Below are positions 16,903 to 25,206 of a stretch of DNA of 64,000 nt, in pieces. The notes below the pieces were generated by a model, which worked only from the letters and a program-made list of their open reading frames with translations, was not told where the DNA came from and searched no databases. The position numbers and the translations under genes are program-made. The stretch's first letter is position 1, and each line of letters begins with the position of its first letter. Origin of the DNA: JASLQO01 sp002327525 (GTDB lineage Bacteria > Pseudomonadota > Gammaproteobacteria > Pseudomonadales > Azotimanducaceae); assembly GCA_030744435.1 (NCBI GenBank), contig JASLQO010000013.1, positions 124,001 to 188,000 on the forward strand, in the 5' to 3' direction.

Positions 16903-18045
16903 TTATGCCTTTTCGAGGATGTGGATGCCGCAGGCGCTGCCGAGACCGATCACGTGCGTGAGGCCGATGCGCGCACCTTGCACCTGACGTTCTCCTGCTT
17001 CGCCCCGCAGATGCGTGGACACCTCATAGATGTTGGCGATGCCGGTGGCACCCAGGGGGTGTCCCTTGGACAGCAGACCTCCGGAGACGTTAACCGGTAC
17101 ACGGCCGCCGAGGGCGACTTCGCCGTCGTCGATCATGCGTCCCGCCTCACCGTCGCCGCAAAGCCCGAGGTTCTCGTAGTGAAGAATCTCGGCGGTTGCG
17201 AAGCAGTCGTGCAGCTCCACGAGATCGATGTCATCGGGTCCCAGTCCGGCCATCTCGTACGCAGCGGCGACCGCCTTGCGGGTGCAGCTGTTTACATCCG
17301 GCATGACGAGATCGCGTTCCTGCCATGGATCGGAGGTGAGAACCGACGCGCGTACCTTGATCGCGCGGTTCATCAGACCCAGTTCCTTGGCCTTCGCCTC
17401 TGAGGCGATGACCGCGGCGGCGGAGCCGTCGACGTTGACCGAACACATCAGCTTCGTGTTCGGGTAGGAGATCATCTCTGCGTTCATGACCGTATCGAGA
17501 GGCGTCTCGATCTGATACATGGCCTTCGGGTTCATGGTGGAGTGGTGGTGGTTCTTCACCGATACCTTGGCGAACTGCTCGAAGGTGGTGCCGTACTTGC
17601 TGGAGTGCTCCATGCCTGCTTCGGCGAATACGGCCGGCATGGTGCCGGAACCGAGCAGACCCTCTTTAGGAATTCCCGTCGCGCCGCCGGCACCGCCGAG
17701 AAGGCCCTTGCCCATCTGCTCGACACCCACGGCCAGCACGATATCGTACAGACCCGCTTTCACGGAGGCCCAGGCCTCGCGGAACGCTGTGGCTCCCGTG
17801 GCGCAGGCATTGGAGACGTTCACCACGGGAATACCGGTCTGACCGATTTCCTGCAGAATCCGCTGCCCAACCATGCCGCTTGCCTGGCCTAGGTTGCCGC
17901 AGTACAGAGCCTCCATGTCCTGAATGGTCAGTCCACAGTCGTCGAGCGCGAGCAGCGCCGACTGGGAGCCGATTTGGGGTACGGTCTGGTCGGGAAACCG
18001 GCCGAACTTGATCATGTCCACGCCAACTACATATGCATCACTCAT
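16903..18045 (-). CDS. Thiolase-family acyltransferase (SCP-x/Ltp2-like)
   Basis: A 380-residue thiolase-superfamily enzyme of the lipid-transfer/SCP-x branch. The nucleophile cysteine sits in VSNACATGATAFREA near residue 80. The C-terminal HDCFA and SKGHPLGATG motifs supply the histidines. It may act in beta-oxidation-like cleavage or in condensation of acyl-CoA. The next gene upstream encodes a DUF35 zinc-ribbon/OB-fold protein, the usual partner of this branch; in steroid side-chain degradation, Ltp2 with a DUF35 domain performs a retro-aldol cleavage. The Cys is kept here, which favours thiolase chemistry. The substrate is unknown. Confidence 0.82.
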   Translation of the reverse strand: MSDAYVVGVDMIKFGRFPDQTVPQIGSQSALLALDDCGLTIQDMEALYCGNLGQASGMVGQRILQEIGQTGIPVVNVSNACATGATAFREAWASVKAGLYDIVLAVGVEQMGKGLLGGAGGATGIPKEGLLGSGTMPAVFAEAGMEHSSKYGTTFEQFAKVSVKNHHHSTMNPKAMYQIETPLDTVMNAEMISYPNTKLMCSVNVDGSAAAVIASEAKAKELGLMNRAIKVRASVLTSDPWQERDLVMPDVNSCTRKAVAAAYEMAGLGPDDIDLVELHDCFATAEILHYENLGLCGDGEAGRMIDDGEVALGGRVPVNVSGGLLSKGHPLGATGIANIYEVSTHLRGEAGERQVQGARIGLTHVIGLGSACGIHILEKA

Positions 18046-18056
18046 TTGAGCTCTCC

Positions 18057-18473
18057 CTAGACTTTGGGTTGAAAGAAGTAGGCTATATAAGAGTTCCCGT
18101 CGCGGTCCTTGCGCCCAAGCGCATCGTCAAAGACCACTTCGACGGGCATGCCGAATTCGATTTTCTCAGGGTCCGGATCGATGTTGATCAGGTTGCCCTT
18201 GATGGCGGTACCGTCGTCAAGGTCGACGATGGCGCTGATGTAGGGAACATCGATGCCCGGGAACGACCGATGTACGATGGAATAGGAGTAGAGATTACCG
18301 GTGGTCGGCAGTGTCACTGCCGACATCTGATCCCGTGCGCTGCACTTGCTGCACACGGTGCGTTCGCCGAGAAAAGTGGCGCCGCAGCTGCCGCATTTGT
18401 GGCCCTCTAGATATGGATCGCCGTCCTCTGGAAGTTTCAGATAGCTGACGGCAGGTAATGGCTGCGCGCTCAT
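18057..18473 (-). CDS. DUF35 zinc-ribbon OB-fold protein, thiolase partner
   Basis: A 138-residue protein with a four-cysteine zinc ribbon near residues 27-43 (CGSC...CSKC), then an OB-fold with the family patterns GNLYSYSIVHRSF and ISAIVDLDDGTAIKGNL. Stand-alone DUF35 proteins bind acyl-CoA and form complexes with SCP-x-like thiolases or aldolases. It lies 11 nt upstream of the thiolase start, in the same direction, so the two probably form one enzyme complex. No further lipid-degradation genes are in the window. Confidence 0.85.
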   Translation of the reverse strand: MSAQPLPAVSYLKLPEDGDPYLEGHKCGSCGATFLGERTVCSKCSARDQMSAVTLPTTGNLYSYSIVHRSFPGIDVPYISAIVDLDDGTAIKGNLINIDPDPEKIEFGMPVEVVFDDALGRKDRDGNSYIAYFFQPKV

Positions 18474-18534
18474 TTTGTCCCCCTTTAACGAGTGCTTCGT
18501 AATTGATGAAGCATAGCACAGCCATCGGACAGGG

Positions 18535-19974
18535 CTACTTCAGGGCCTCGCGTAGTAGCTCGTTGACCTGCCTGGGGTTGGCCTTGCCCTGGGTCGCTTT
18601 CATGACCTGCCCGACGAGGAAGCCAAGGATTTTTTCCTTACCGTCACGAAACTGCGCGGCCTGCTCGGGATGATTCGTCAACACCTCGGCGACCACCTGC
18701 TCGAGGGCGCTGGAATCGTTCATCTGCCGCAATCCCTGCGCTGCGATTATCTCGTCCACATCGCCTTCGCCGGCGGACCAGAGGGTGGCGAAAACGGTAC
18801 TCGCCGCACTGTTTGAGAGGGTGTCGTCGGCCACTCTGCTGATCAGCAAGCCGAGCTGAGATGCCGGAACCGGCGAATCCTCGATTGATAGAGTGTCACG
18901 ATTCAGAGACGCCGCCAGCTCACCGAGTATCCAGTTGGCGGAGAGCTTGGCTTCTCCACAGACTGCGTACACGGCGTCGAAGTAGTCGGCAACGTCGGGA
19001 TCCGCAGCCAGCCTACCGGCGTCGTAGGCCGACAGCGCCAGTTCGTCGCGGTAGCGTCCGGCGCGTACCTCGGGAAGCTCGGGCATGCTGGCACGTATAG
19101 AATCAATCAGCTCATCGGTCACTTCCACCGGTAACAGATCCGGATCCGGGAAGTAGCGGTAATCCTCGGAATACTCCTTGGTGCGCATGGGGCGAGTCAC
19201 GCCCTCGTCGGCATCGAACTGGCGTGTTTCGCGCTCGATGGCGCCGCCGGCCTCGAGAATGTCGATCTGCCGGCCGATCTCGTGGCGCACGGCGAGTTCC
19301 ACGAAACGGAACGAGTTGATGTTCTTGATCTCGGTGCGCTCGCCGAGTTTCTCGTCACCGGTTTTGCGCACCGAGACGTTGGCGTCACAACGCATGCTGC
19401 CCTGGGAGAGATCGCCGTCACATATACGCAACGCCTTAACCAGCGCGTGCAGGGTGCGAAAATAGGCGCCCGCTTCCTCGGCAGTTCTGAGGTCGGGATC
19501 GGACACCACTTCGAGCAAAGGTGTGCCGGTGCGATTGAGGTCTACTCCGGTCATGCCGGGAATCGCGTCGTGCACGGATTTGCCCGCGTCCTCTTCCAGG
19601 TGCGCGCGCGTGATGCCGATGTCGCGGGCCGAACCATCTTCCATCGTGATGCGGAGGTGGCCCGGGCCGACGATGGGGTGCTCGAACTGACTGATCTGAT
19701 AGCCCTTTGGCAGATCCGGGTAGAAGTAGTTCTTGCGGTCGAACACCGAGCGGCGGTTCACCTCGGCGCCAATGGCGAGCCCGAAGGTTACCGCCATGCG
19801 TACGGCCGCCTCGTTCAGCACGGGCAGCACACCGGGCAGACCGAGGTCCACCGCGTTTGCCTGCGTGTTTGGGGCGGCTCCGAAGGCGGTGCTGGTGCCG
19901 GAGAAGATCTTGCTGTGCGTCGCGAGCTGCACGTGCACCTCGAGACCGATCGCGGGCTCCCAGTCGTTCATCAC
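18535..19974 (-). CDS. gatB: Aspartyl/glutamyl-tRNA amidotransferase subunit B
   Basis: A 479-residue subunit of the GatCAB complex, which converts mischarged Glu-tRNAGln or Asp-tRNAAsn to the correct aminoacyl-tRNA. The N-terminal signature is EPAIGLEVHVQL; DRKNYFYPDLPKGYQISQ, RTGTPLLE and the YRYFPDPDL metal/kinase region follow, with the helical YqeY-like tail at the C-terminus. The start is GTG 19974, overlapping the gatA stop as GTGA, or ATG 19971. It is the last gene of gatC-gatA-gatB. Confidence 0.95.
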   Translation of the reverse strand: MMNDWEPAIGLEVHVQLATHSKIFSGTSTAFGAAPNTQANAVDLGLPGVLPVLNEAAVRMAVTFGLAIGAEVNRRSVFDRKNYFYPDLPKGYQISQFEHPIVGPGHLRITMEDGSARDIGITRAHLEEDAGKSVHDAIPGMTGVDLNRTGTPLLEVVSDPDLRTAEEAGAYFRTLHALVKALRICDGDLSQGSMRCDANVSVRKTGDEKLGERTEIKNINSFRFVELAVRHEIGRQIDILEAGGAIERETRQFDADEGVTRPMRTKEYSEDYRYFPDPDLLPVEVTDELIDSIRASMPELPEVRAGRYRDELALSAYDAGRLAADPDVADYFDAVYAVCGEAKLSANWILGELAASLNRDTLSIEDSPVPASQLGLLISRVADDTLSNSAASTVFATLWSAGEGDVDEIIAAQGLRQMNDSSALEQVVAEVLTNHPEQAAQFRDGKEKILGFLVGQVMKATQGKANPRQVNELLREALK

Positions 19975-21470
19975 GATTCCTCTTTTTGCACTGGAGAATC
20001 CGCAGATGGGTGCTCGCCGATATCCGGGGTCAGAGAGTGCCAGTCGGTTTCGCGTTGGTAGAGCGCACCGGCCTGCAAGAGCGCACGCTCAGCGAAATGT
20101 GGTCCGATGAGCTGCATGCCCACGGGCAGCCGTTCGTGCATGCCGCACGGCAGGGACATTGCAGGCAGGCCCGCAAGACTCGCGGGTGTGGTATAGACAT
20201 CCTGTTGATACATAGCCACCGGATCACCGGTCAGCTCACCGCGCCGGAAGGCCACGCCGGGTGTCGTTGGCGTGAGCAGCAGATCGACCGACTCGAACGC
20301 GCGCAGAAAATCGTTCTGGATCAGGCGCCGTATCTTCTGGGCTTTGAGGTAGTAGGCGTCGTAGTAGCCTACTGATAGAGCGTAGGTGCCGGTGAGGATA
20401 CGACGCTTCACCTCCGCGCCGAACGCCTCGCTGCGGGAACGCTCGTAGAGTTCCTCTATGGAATCCGTATTCTCGCAGCGGTATCCGAAACGTACGCCGT
20501 CATAGCGCGAAAGGTTGGTGGAAGCCTCTGCTCCGGCAATGATGTAGTACGCGGGAATGGCGGCGGCGGTATTCGGCAGACTCACGTCCACGAATCGGGC
20601 TCCGGCTGCCTCTAGCGTCGCCTTCGCTGCGTCGACCAGGGCGACGGATCCCGTGTGATGTTCGAAATACTCCAACGGAAGGCCGATGGTGAGGGACCGA
20701 TCGGGCATGCCGACACCAGTGTGACTCACACCTTCGAGCCAGGCATCGTCGTGCGACGAGCTGGTGGAGTCGCGCTCATCGTATCCTGCCATGGCGCCCA
20801 GCACGAGGGCGAGGTCCTCCACGTCTCGTGCTAAAACCCCACCCTGATCGAGGCTGGAGGCAAACGCGATCATGCCGTAACGCGACACACGCCCGTAGGT
20901 GGGCTTGATGCCGGAGATGCCACAGAAGCTGGCCGGCTGGCGGATGGATCCGCCGGTGTCCGTACCGGTTGCGACCGGAGTGAGACCCGCCGCCACGCTC
21001 GCCGCGGAACCACCGGAGGATCCTCCCGGTACGCGGTCAGTGTCCCATGGATTGGCAACGGCGCCGAAGTGGCTGTTCTCATTGGATGAACCCATGGCGA
21101 ACTCATCGAGGTTCGCCTTGGCGAACGTCACCATGCCGGCTGCGTCGAGGCGCTCCACGACGGTGGCGCTGTAGGGCGCCGTAAAGTTTGCGAGCATGCG
21201 CGATGCGCAGGTCGTCGGGAGGCCTTCGGTGCAGTAGATGTCTTTGTGCACCAGTGGAACCCCGGCCAGCGTGCCGGTATCGCCCCGCGCGCGTGCCCTG
21301 TCGATTGCGTCGGCTTGAGCTAGTGCGCGCTCATCGGCAATGGTGATCAGGCAGTTGAGTCGTTCGTTCGCGGTGCGAGCATCGGACAGGCATTGCTCGG
21401 TGAGTTCACGCACTGAGTAGTCGCCACGGTCGAGCGCGGCGGCGATATCGCGAATGCCCGGGAAAATCAC
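19971..21470 (-). CDS. gatA: Aspartyl/glutamyl-tRNA amidotransferase subunit A
   Basis: A 499-residue amidase-signature enzyme that releases ammonia from glutamine for the GatB kinase site. The catalytic Ser-cisSer-Lys set is visible as VHKDIY (Lys), PGGSSGGSAASVAAG and TDTGGSIRQPASFCG. The family-typical GIKPTYGRVSRYG follows, and the end shows AGLPAMSLPCG. It overlaps gatC by four bases and gatB by four bases, which indicates tight stoichiometric expression. Length and motifs are normal. Confidence 0.95.
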   Translation of the reverse strand: MIFPGIRDIAAALDRGDYSVRELTEQCLSDARTANERLNCLITIADERALAQADAIDRARARGDTGTLAGVPLVHKDIYCTEGLPTTCASRMLANFTAPYSATVVERLDAAGMVTFAKANLDEFAMGSSNENSHFGAVANPWDTDRVPGGSSGGSAASVAAGLTPVATGTDTGGSIRQPASFCGISGIKPTYGRVSRYGMIAFASSLDQGGVLARDVEDLALVLGAMAGYDERDSTSSSHDDAWLEGVSHTGVGMPDRSLTIGLPLEYFEHHTGSVALVDAAKATLEAAGARFVDVSLPNTAAAIPAYYIIAGAEASTNLSRYDGVRFGYRCENTDSIEELYERSRSEAFGAEVKRRILTGTYALSVGYYDAYYLKAQKIRRLIQNDFLRAFESVDLLLTPTTPGVAFRRGELTGDPVAMYQQDVYTTPASLAGLPAMSLPCGMHERLPVGMQLIGPHFAERALLQAGALYQRETDWHSLTPDIGEHPSADSPVQKEES

Positions 21471-21748
21471 TCGATCACTCTCGGGACCAGATACAGACCG
21501 GCCTCCGTGGCGGGTGCGCCGCGCTGGAATCTGTTGCGATTGACCTCCTCGGTGACTTCGTCGGGGCGCAGGCGCTGAACCGCGTCCAGCGGGTGCGCCA
21601 GTGGTTCAACCGAGTTCGTATCGACAGACGCCATGTGATCGACCATGTCGATGATATGCGCCAGGTCTTGCTCTACGTGCGCCCGTTCACTGTCCGAGAG
21701 CGCCAGCTGTGAGAGTTTCGCCAGGTGAGTGATGTTCAATTTGTCCAT
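21467..21748 (-). CDS. gatC: Aspartyl/glutamyl-tRNA amidotransferase subunit C
   Basis: A 93-residue belt subunit that holds GatA and GatB together. It shows the family pattern ITHLAKLSQLALSD near the start and SVDTNSVEPLAHPLD in the middle, ending in LYLVPRVIE. It is the first gene of the gatCAB operon and is divergent from mreB, with 220 bp between the starts. An overlap of four bases joins it to gatA. Confidence 0.93.
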   Translation of the reverse strand: MDKLNITHLAKLSQLALSDSERAHVEQDLAHIIDMVDHMASVDTNSVEPLAHPLDAVQRLRPDEVTEEVNRNRFQRGAPATEAGLYLVPRVIE

Positions 21749-21868
21749 ACGCTCATTTTACCTGCGTTTGTGCGCCCATGGCTAAGCGGAGGTTTCAAAG
21801 GGTGCTGCGAAAGAAGGCGTGTCGGGCGGTCGCGATGGCCGGTAGTGGGTGCTTTGTCGCTGTATCTG

Positions 21869-21897
21869 TTGCCGCACGCTGGGTCGGTTGCTAGAGT
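21869..21897 (+). promoter_or_regulatory. Candidate sigma-70 promoter of mreB
   Basis: TTGCCG (21869-21874) and TAGAGT (21892-21897) are 17 bp apart, each matching four of six consensus bases. They lie 72 bp before the mreB start in the gatC/mreB divergent gap. This is a motif match only. Confidence 0.3.
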
Positions 21898-21968
21898 AGC
21901 GCCGCACGCAGAATGCGCGCCGGTCGGAGCTCTCTGCCGGGCGCAAAAAGCATCTACCGGGATTCTAG

Positions 21969-23009
21969 ATGTTCAAGAACATTCGCGGTCTGTTTTCACG
22001 AGATCTATCGATCGATCTCGGCACGGCCAATACCCTCATATATGTTCGCGATCAGGGCATCGTCTTGAATGAGCCTTCGGTGGTTGCGATACGCGTGCAA
22101 GGCACCCAGAAGAGTGTGGCGGCGGTTGGACTGGATGCGAAGCGCATGCTCGGACGTACACCGGGCAACATCACGGCCATCAGACCATTGAAGGACGGCG
22201 TGATCGCGGATTTTCTGGTGACCGAGAAGATGCTCAAGTACTTCATCAGCAAGGTGCACGAGAATTCTTTCATTCGTCCCAGCCCGCGCGTGTTGGTATG
22301 TGTGCCGTGCAAATCGACGGAAGTAGAGCGGCGGGCCATCCGTGAGAGTGCACTGTCCGCCGGAGCGCGGGATGTGCGGCTGCTCGAAGAACCAATGGCG
22401 GCTGCCATCGGCGCGGGCCTGCCTGTTCAGGAAGCGGTCGGTACCATGGTTGTCGATATCGGCGGTGGTACGACGGAGATTGCCATCATCTCACTCAACG
22501 GCGTGGTGCTGTCCGATACCGTACGCGTCGGTGGAGATCGCTTCGACGAGGCCATTGTCGCCTATGTGCGCCGCACTCAGGGAAGCCTCATCGGTGAGGC
22601 AACGGCAGAGCGGATCAAACAGGAGATAGGCGCTGCGTATCCGCAGAAAGAAGTGCGTGAGATAGACGTGCGCGGACGTAATCTCGCGGAAGGTATTCCG
22701 CGCGGCTTCACGCTGAACAGCAACGAGATTCTGGAGGCGCTGCAGGAACCCCTGTCGATGATCGTGCAGGCGGTGAAGGGTGCCTTGGAACAATGTCCGC
22801 CGGAACTGGCGTCGGACATAGCCGAAACCGGACTGGTGTTGACCGGAGGAGGGGCGCTGTTGCGTGACCTGGACGTGTTGCTGGCCGAAGAAACGGGGCT
22901 TCCGGTGATCATAGCGGAAGACCCGCTGACCTGTGTGGCGCGAGGTGGCGGCAAGGCGCTGGAGCTGATGGACGCCGCGGGCAACGCAGATCTCCTTTCG
23001 ACCGAGTAG
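21969..23009 (+). CDS. mreB: Rod-shape actin homologue MreB
   Basis: A 346-residue bacterial actin that forms filaments under the inner membrane and directs the elongasome. It shows the amphipathic N-terminus MFKNIRGLFSRDL, phosphate-1 loop DLGTANTLIYV, EEPMAAAIGAGLP, phosphate-2 MVVDIGGGTTEIAI and the adenosine motif GLVLTGGGALLRDLD. Length is standard. The start has GGGA seven bases upstream. It opens the mreB-mreC-mreD-maf-rng set. Confidence 0.97.
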   Translation: MFKNIRGLFSRDLSIDLGTANTLIYVRDQGIVLNEPSVVAIRVQGTQKSVAAVGLDAKRMLGRTPGNITAIRPLKDGVIADFLVTEKMLKYFISKVHENSFIRPSPRVLVCVPCKSTEVERRAIRESALSAGARDVRLLEEPMAAAIGAGLPVQEAVGTMVVDIGGGTTEIAIISLNGVVLSDTVRVGGDRFDEAIVAYVRRTQGSLIGEATAERIKQEIGAAYPQKEVREIDVRGRNLAEGIPRGFTLNSNEILEALQEPLSMIVQAVKGALEQCPPELASDIAETGLVLTGGGALLRDLDVLLAEETGLPVIIAEDPLTCVARGGGKALELMDAAGNADLLSTE

Positions 23010-23070
23010 CGATTGCGGATCGAAGCGGTGCGACAACGGGTGGGCGGGCGAGACAACATGTGACCGAGAG

Positions 23071-23099
23071 CGGCCACGCCTGGTGGCCGTCGTCAGGAG
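23071..23099 (+). promoter_or_regulatory. Hairpin and Shine-Dalgarno ahead of mreC
   Basis: A perfect 7-bp hairpin (arms CGGCCAC and GTGGCCG, 23071-23089) is followed five bases later by the ribosome binding site CAGGAG (23094-23099). A six-base spacer then leads to ATT at 23106. The site decides the mreC start: no ATG, GTG or TTG occurs in this frame between the TGA at 23061 and a GTG at 23166. Confidence 0.5.
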
Positions 23100-23105
23100 C
23101 TGGGC

Positions 23106-23984
23106 ATTAAGGCGATTTTCGTACGCGAATCGGGAACCGGGTACCTACTCACCGGCCTCGCCATAGTGTCTGTGCTGCTCATGGCACTGGAGATGACGAC
23201 GCGTTTCCTGGAACCGGTGCGCGGCGCGATAGCGACCATTGTCAGCCCGGTTGTTTTCATCGCGGAGACACCCTACCTGCTCAGCGGAGAAGTTGGCGAG
23301 TTGGTCGCGACGCACGACAGCCTTCTCGAACGCAATCGCGATCTGGAACGGCGCGTACTAGAGCTGTCTCATATCACCCAGCAATACATAGCGCTGCAAG
23401 CCGAAAATGATCGCATGCGGGAACTGCTCGGCAGCCGGGCCCGGTTGCCGGCAGACGTTCTGATTGCAGAACTGGTAGGTGTAGTGCCGGGTGCGAATAG
23501 CCATCAGGTAGTCATCGACAAGGGATCGGACGCAGGCGTAGAACTCGGGCAGGCGGTGATCGACGCAGAAGGGCTGGTGGGCCAGATTGTGGAAACGTCC
23601 AGATACACCAGCGGCGTGCTGTTGATCACCGATCCAACGCATGCTGTGCCGGTGGAAGTAAATCGTAACGGCACCCGCAGTATCGCCGGTGGCACCGGGT
23701 CGGCAGATCTGCTGGAACTGGAGGGCGTGCCAGTTACGGCGGATGTCCGGGAGGGTGATCTGCTCATCAGCTCGGGACTCGGGGGGCGTTTCCCGCGCGG
23801 CTATCCGGTGGGTCGGGTGGACTCCGCGGTGGTCGATCCGGCGCGCGCTTTTGCAGTGGTGACGGTGCGGCCGGCCGCAACGCTCGACCGTATGCGCCAT
23901 CTGCTGGTGATTTTCGCGCCGCAAACCGATCTCACGGCGGAAGCGAACATCGTGGATGAGCCTGCCGCGGAGACTGAACCATGA
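23106..23984 (+). CDS. mreC: Rod-shape-determining protein MreC, probable AUU start
   Basis: A bitopic periplasmic scaffold of the elongasome, about 292 residues. Starting at ATT 23106 gives KAIFVRESGTGYLLTGLAIV..., which matches the usual MreC N-terminus (IKP.F.R.PS then one membrane helix). The GTG at 23166 would cut into that helix. A coiled coil (residues ~65-105) precedes the paired beta domains with GVVPGANSHQVVIDKGSDAGV and GDLLISSGLGGRFPRGYPVG. The mreD ATG overlaps its stop as ATGA. AUU starts are known for infC and pcnB of E. coli; use here is inference from the sequence. Confidence 0.85.
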   Translation: MKAIFVRESGTGYLLTGLAIVSVLLMALEMTTRFLEPVRGAIATIVSPVVFIAETPYLLSGEVGELVATHDSLLERNRDLERRVLELSHITQQYIALQAENDRMRELLGSRARLPADVLIAELVGVVPGANSHQVVIDKGSDAGVELGQAVIDAEGLVGQIVETSRYTSGVLLITDPTHAVPVEVNRNGTRSIAGGTGSADLLELEGVPVTADVREGDLLISSGLGGRFPRGYPVGRVDSAVVDPARAFAVVTVRPAATLDRMRHLLVIFAPQTDLTAEANIVDEPAAETEP

Positions 23985-24475
23985 ACCCGGCTCGGGGAGG
24001 GTGGTTCGTCCTGGTGACGCTCCTGGCGGCGCTGGTGCTGAGTGCCGCGCGTGCGCCGCTCGACTGGCCCGAGTGGCTCGACTGGCTGCGCCCGGGCTGG
24101 ATGATCATGGTGATGCTGTTCTGGGTGAAGGAGCTGCCGCACAGGATCGGGCTGATCAGCGCATGGATTCTCGGATTTCTGGTGGACATCATCCTGGCCG
24201 AACCGCTGGGCCTGAACGGTCTGATTCTGGCAACGGTTACCTACATCGCATGGAGTTTCCACGAGCGGCTGCGTATGTATTCAGTGGTGCAACAGGCAGC
24301 GGTGGTAATGGTGCTCATGTGGGCTGGTGATCTATTGCGTCTGGCCGTGCACAACATTGCAGCGGTTGCTGCCTTTTCCTGGGTTCTGTTCGTGCCGGGA
24401 TTGGTGAGTGCGGCGCTATGGCCGCTGCTTGCCGAAGTGCTCACGCGAGCGAGAGTCCGTATCCGCGTGGAGTGA
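23981..24475 (+). CDS. mreD: Rod-shape-determining protein MreD
   Basis: A 164-residue integral membrane protein with about five hydrophobic helices, weakly conserved as is normal for MreD. RPGWMIMVMLFWVKELPHRIG and GFLVDIILAEPLGLNGL match the family's WV..LP.R.G and G.L.D.....LG segments. It starts in an ATGA overlap with mreC and its stop overlaps the maf start, so the genes are translationally linked. It works with MreB, MreC and the RodA-PBP2 synthase. Confidence 0.9.
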   Translation: MNPARGGWFVLVTLLAALVLSAARAPLDWPEWLDWLRPGWMIMVMLFWVKELPHRIGLISAWILGFLVDIILAEPLGLNGLILATVTYIAWSFHERLRMYSVVQQAAVVMVLMWAGDLLRLAVHNIAAVAAFSWVLFVPGLVSAALWPLLAEVLTRARVRIRVE

Positions 24476-25050
24476 AGCCGGTGCGTCTCATTCTGGCCTC
24501 CGCCTCGCCTCGCCGGTCGGAGCTGTTGCGGCAGATGGGTCTGCGTTTCGAGGTCATGAGCGCGAATGTGGATGAGACCCGGTTCGCCGGAGAGTCACCG
24601 CGGGCCTATGTCTCGAGGTTGGCCGAGGCAAAGGCGCGCGCCTCGTCTGTGCCAGGGGCCCTCGTCATCGGCGCGGACACGGCGGTGGTGTGTGATGATG
24701 AAATTCTCGGCAAACCGTGTTGTCAAAAGGAAGCAGTCGATGCGTTGCTGCTGTTGTCGGGACGCACTCATGAGGTGATCACTGGTGTGTGCGTGACCGA
24801 CGGGCAGACGTTGCGTCGCAGGGTGGTGACCACGGAGGTGCGTTTTCGGGAAGTCGATCGACAGACGCTGGTGCGCTACTGGAACACGGGTGAGGGTTCG
24901 GACAAGGCCGGCAGTTATGGTATTCAGGGTATTGGGGGTATATTTGCCGACAGGATCGCGGGGAGTTATAGCGCCGTCGTCGGGTTGCCGCTGAGTGAAA
25001 CGGAGGAGTTGCTCAGGGCTTTTCAGTTCGACACGTGGCGTGATCGTTGA
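24472..25050 (+). CDS. maf: Maf-family nucleoside triphosphate pyrophosphatase (YhdE type)
   Basis: A 192-residue pyrophosphatase of the dTTP/UTP-type Maf branch, thought to remove non-canonical nucleotides. It opens with LILASASPRRSELL, followed by GADTAVV, GKPC..EAV and the YhdE-type block SDKAGSYGIQGIGG. GTG 24472 overlaps the mreD stop as GTGA and gives the expected N-terminus; the frame continues to 24418, but that is mreD sequence. It stands in the usual place between mreD and rng. Confidence 0.9.
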   Translation: MKPVRLILASASPRRSELLRQMGLRFEVMSANVDETRFAGESPRAYVSRLAEAKARASSVPGALVIGADTAVVCDDEILGKPCCQKEAVDALLLLSGRTHEVITGVCVTDGQTLRRRVVTTEVRFREVDRQTLVRYWNTGEGSDKAGSYGIQGIGGIFADRIAGSYSAVVGLPLSETEELLRAFQFDTWRDR

Positions 25051-25206
25051 CCCGCAAGCAATACCGATGACCGTTGCCGGGCGCATCGTGCGTCGGCCGT
25101 GGACCATTGGCACCCTGTGTAGGTTAACCCTACGTTCAGCGGGGACTAAGGAAAATGAGCCACGGTGGCCATTACGGCGTTACTAAAGAGTCAGAGGTTC
25201 TTTTTG

